A stretch of DNA of 64,000 nt from Pieris napi (Eukaryota > Arthropoda > Insecta > Lepidoptera > Pieridae). Location: contig NC_062257.1 of NCBI RefSeq assembly GCF_905475465.1, forward strand, positions 7,316,001-7,380,000, given 5' to 3'. Below the pieces are notes generated by a model that saw only the letters and a list, made by a program, of their open reading frames with translations, made no database searches and was not told the origin of the DNA. Both the position numbers and the translations under genes were made by a program. Below, one piece after another: positions 63,200-64,000 of the stretch. Each line of letters begins with the position of its first letter. Position 1 is the first letter of the stretch.

Positions 63200-64000
63200 C
63201 ACAACCCTTCGATTCCTCCAAGGTAACCTTAACCACTGTGCCAATGCCCAGGATCTCCTGACACAAAGTATGGCACAGTGGTCCATCAATGTCGCCATAA
63301 TGTCTGAACCGTACATCTCAGACTTGAGGACCGTATCTCAAAGACAAAATTGGTTTGTGGATAGGGAAGGCCTTGCGGCCGTTATACTCGACAATGACCG
63401 GGTGGCACTTTCAGGACCGCACCGAAAGGGTCGCGGCTGTGTCGCCGTCCGAGTCTCAGAGAATCTTGTCGTAATAAGCGCCTACTGTTCTCCAAACAAG
63501 ACGCTCATGGAGTTCGAGCGGTTCCTAGTCGAGATAGGCGCACTGGTCGATTGGGCCCGCCCCCACGAGGTAATCGTCGCCGGTGACTTTAACGCGAAGT
63601 CGGCTGCGTGGGGGACGCTGGATGACCGTGGACGAGGACAGGCCCTGTTACGATGGGCCGCAATGTATAATCTGACAGTGCTAAATAAAGGCTCCGAGCA
63701 TACGTGCGTACGCAGAGCGGGAGGCTCCATCGTTGATGTCACTTTTGCGAGTTCCTGTCTTGCTCGTCGCGTGGAAGATTGGGAGGTTATGAAGGTAGAA
63801 ACATTGTCGGACCATAGATATATCCAATTTCGAATCCTACCATTGTCCTGTATCACTCCAGCTGGACAAAATCTCATTCCGTCTGAAATCGGCAATAAAT
63901 GGTCGCTGAGGTCGTTGGATAGAGTCGTGTTTGAAGAGGCGACAATAGTTAAGTCTTGGTGTTCTGGCCCGATTAGGAATACTGATATAGAAAATGAAGT
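63192..64000 (+). CDS. ORF2 endonuclease-RT of element T3, 5' part (window edge)
   Basis: ATG at 63192 lies inside the last codons of ORF1 (overlap 63192-63199). Begins MPSTTLRFLQGNLNHCANAQ, collinear with the T1 ORF2 start. Endonuclease motifs present: IMSEP, AGDFNAKSAAW and LSDHRYI. Open for 269 codons to the window end without a stop. The RT lies beyond the edge. Confidence 0.88.
   Translation, partial: MPSTTLRFLQGNLNHCANAQDLLTQSMAQWSINVAIMSEPYISDLRTVSQRQNWFVDREGLAAVILDNDRVALSGPHRKGRGCVAVRVSENLVVISAYCSPNKTLMEFERFLVEIGALVDWARPHEVIVAGDFNAKSAAWGTLDDRGRGQALLRWAAMYNLTVLNKGSEHTCVRRAGGSIVDVTFASSCLARRVEDWEVMKVETLSDHRYIQFRILPLSCITPAGQNLIPSEIGNKWSLRSLDRVVFEEATIVKSWCSGPIRNTDIENE

Larger units (their letters stand above)
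60356..64000 (+). mobile_element. SART/TRAS-type element T3, runs off the window
   Basis: Same 5' start and TTAGG phase as T1. Complete 5' UTR and ORF1; ORF2 is open to the window end. Probably full-length beyond 64000. Confidence 0.9.

Overview
The window looks like lepidopteran nuclear DNA. The evidence is (TTAGG)n telomere-type repeats carrying R1-clade retrotransposons inserted in phase, an ommochrome-binding-protein-like gene (a moth and butterfly haemolymph protein family), and many SINE, MITE and retrotransposon tails of the kind common in Lepidoptera. I see no tRNA, rRNA, CRISPR array or bacterial-type operon. Only one likely host gene is visible (34361-35239, minus strand). Nearly all other coding potential belongs to mobile elements.

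Region 1, about 1-49750, is chromosome-body DNA: AT-rich, gene-poor and full of nested repeats. It holds two near-full-length, single-ORF non-LTR elements of related subfamilies (10364-13760 minus; 30570-34041 plus) and at least six 5'-truncated relatives of them. A Gypsy/Ty3 LTR retrotransposon (17441-21735) has its two halves in opposite orientation. There are 3' ends of several other non-LTR families, one with a 126-bp unit amplified five times. Other items are two clear copies of a tRNA-derived SINE (one split by a Harbinger-like MITE), several TIR-bounded non-autonomous DNA elements, a decayed second Gypsy RT (47821-48299), and the 3' end of a Tc1/mariner-type transposase (48475-48795).

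Region 2, 49751-64000, changes abruptly to telomeric-repeat-associated DNA. Short (TTAGG)n blocks alternate with retrotransposons. A 5'-truncated RNase H-bearing element lies on the minus strand (49774-52220). Three SART/TRAS-type elements follow on the plus strand, head to tail: full-length (52290-58674), 5'-truncated (58700-60261), and one whose 5' part runs off the window (60356-64000). Each A-tail abuts GGTTAGG, and both complete 5' ends start at the same repeat phase. The G-rich strand is the plus strand, so a chromosome end would lie to the right.

The most interesting signal is in region 2. The first ~250 nt of the 5' leader (about 97% identical by eye) and the last ~115 nt before the A-tail are nearly identical between elements whose proteins have diverged to roughly half to two thirds identity. 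Several leader differences fall in hairpin loops and leave stems intact, which suggests a conserved or exchanged RNA module. The two complete ORF1/ORF2 junctions use different stop/start layouts (a 1-nt gap versus an 8-nt overlap). All identity figures are by-eye estimates.
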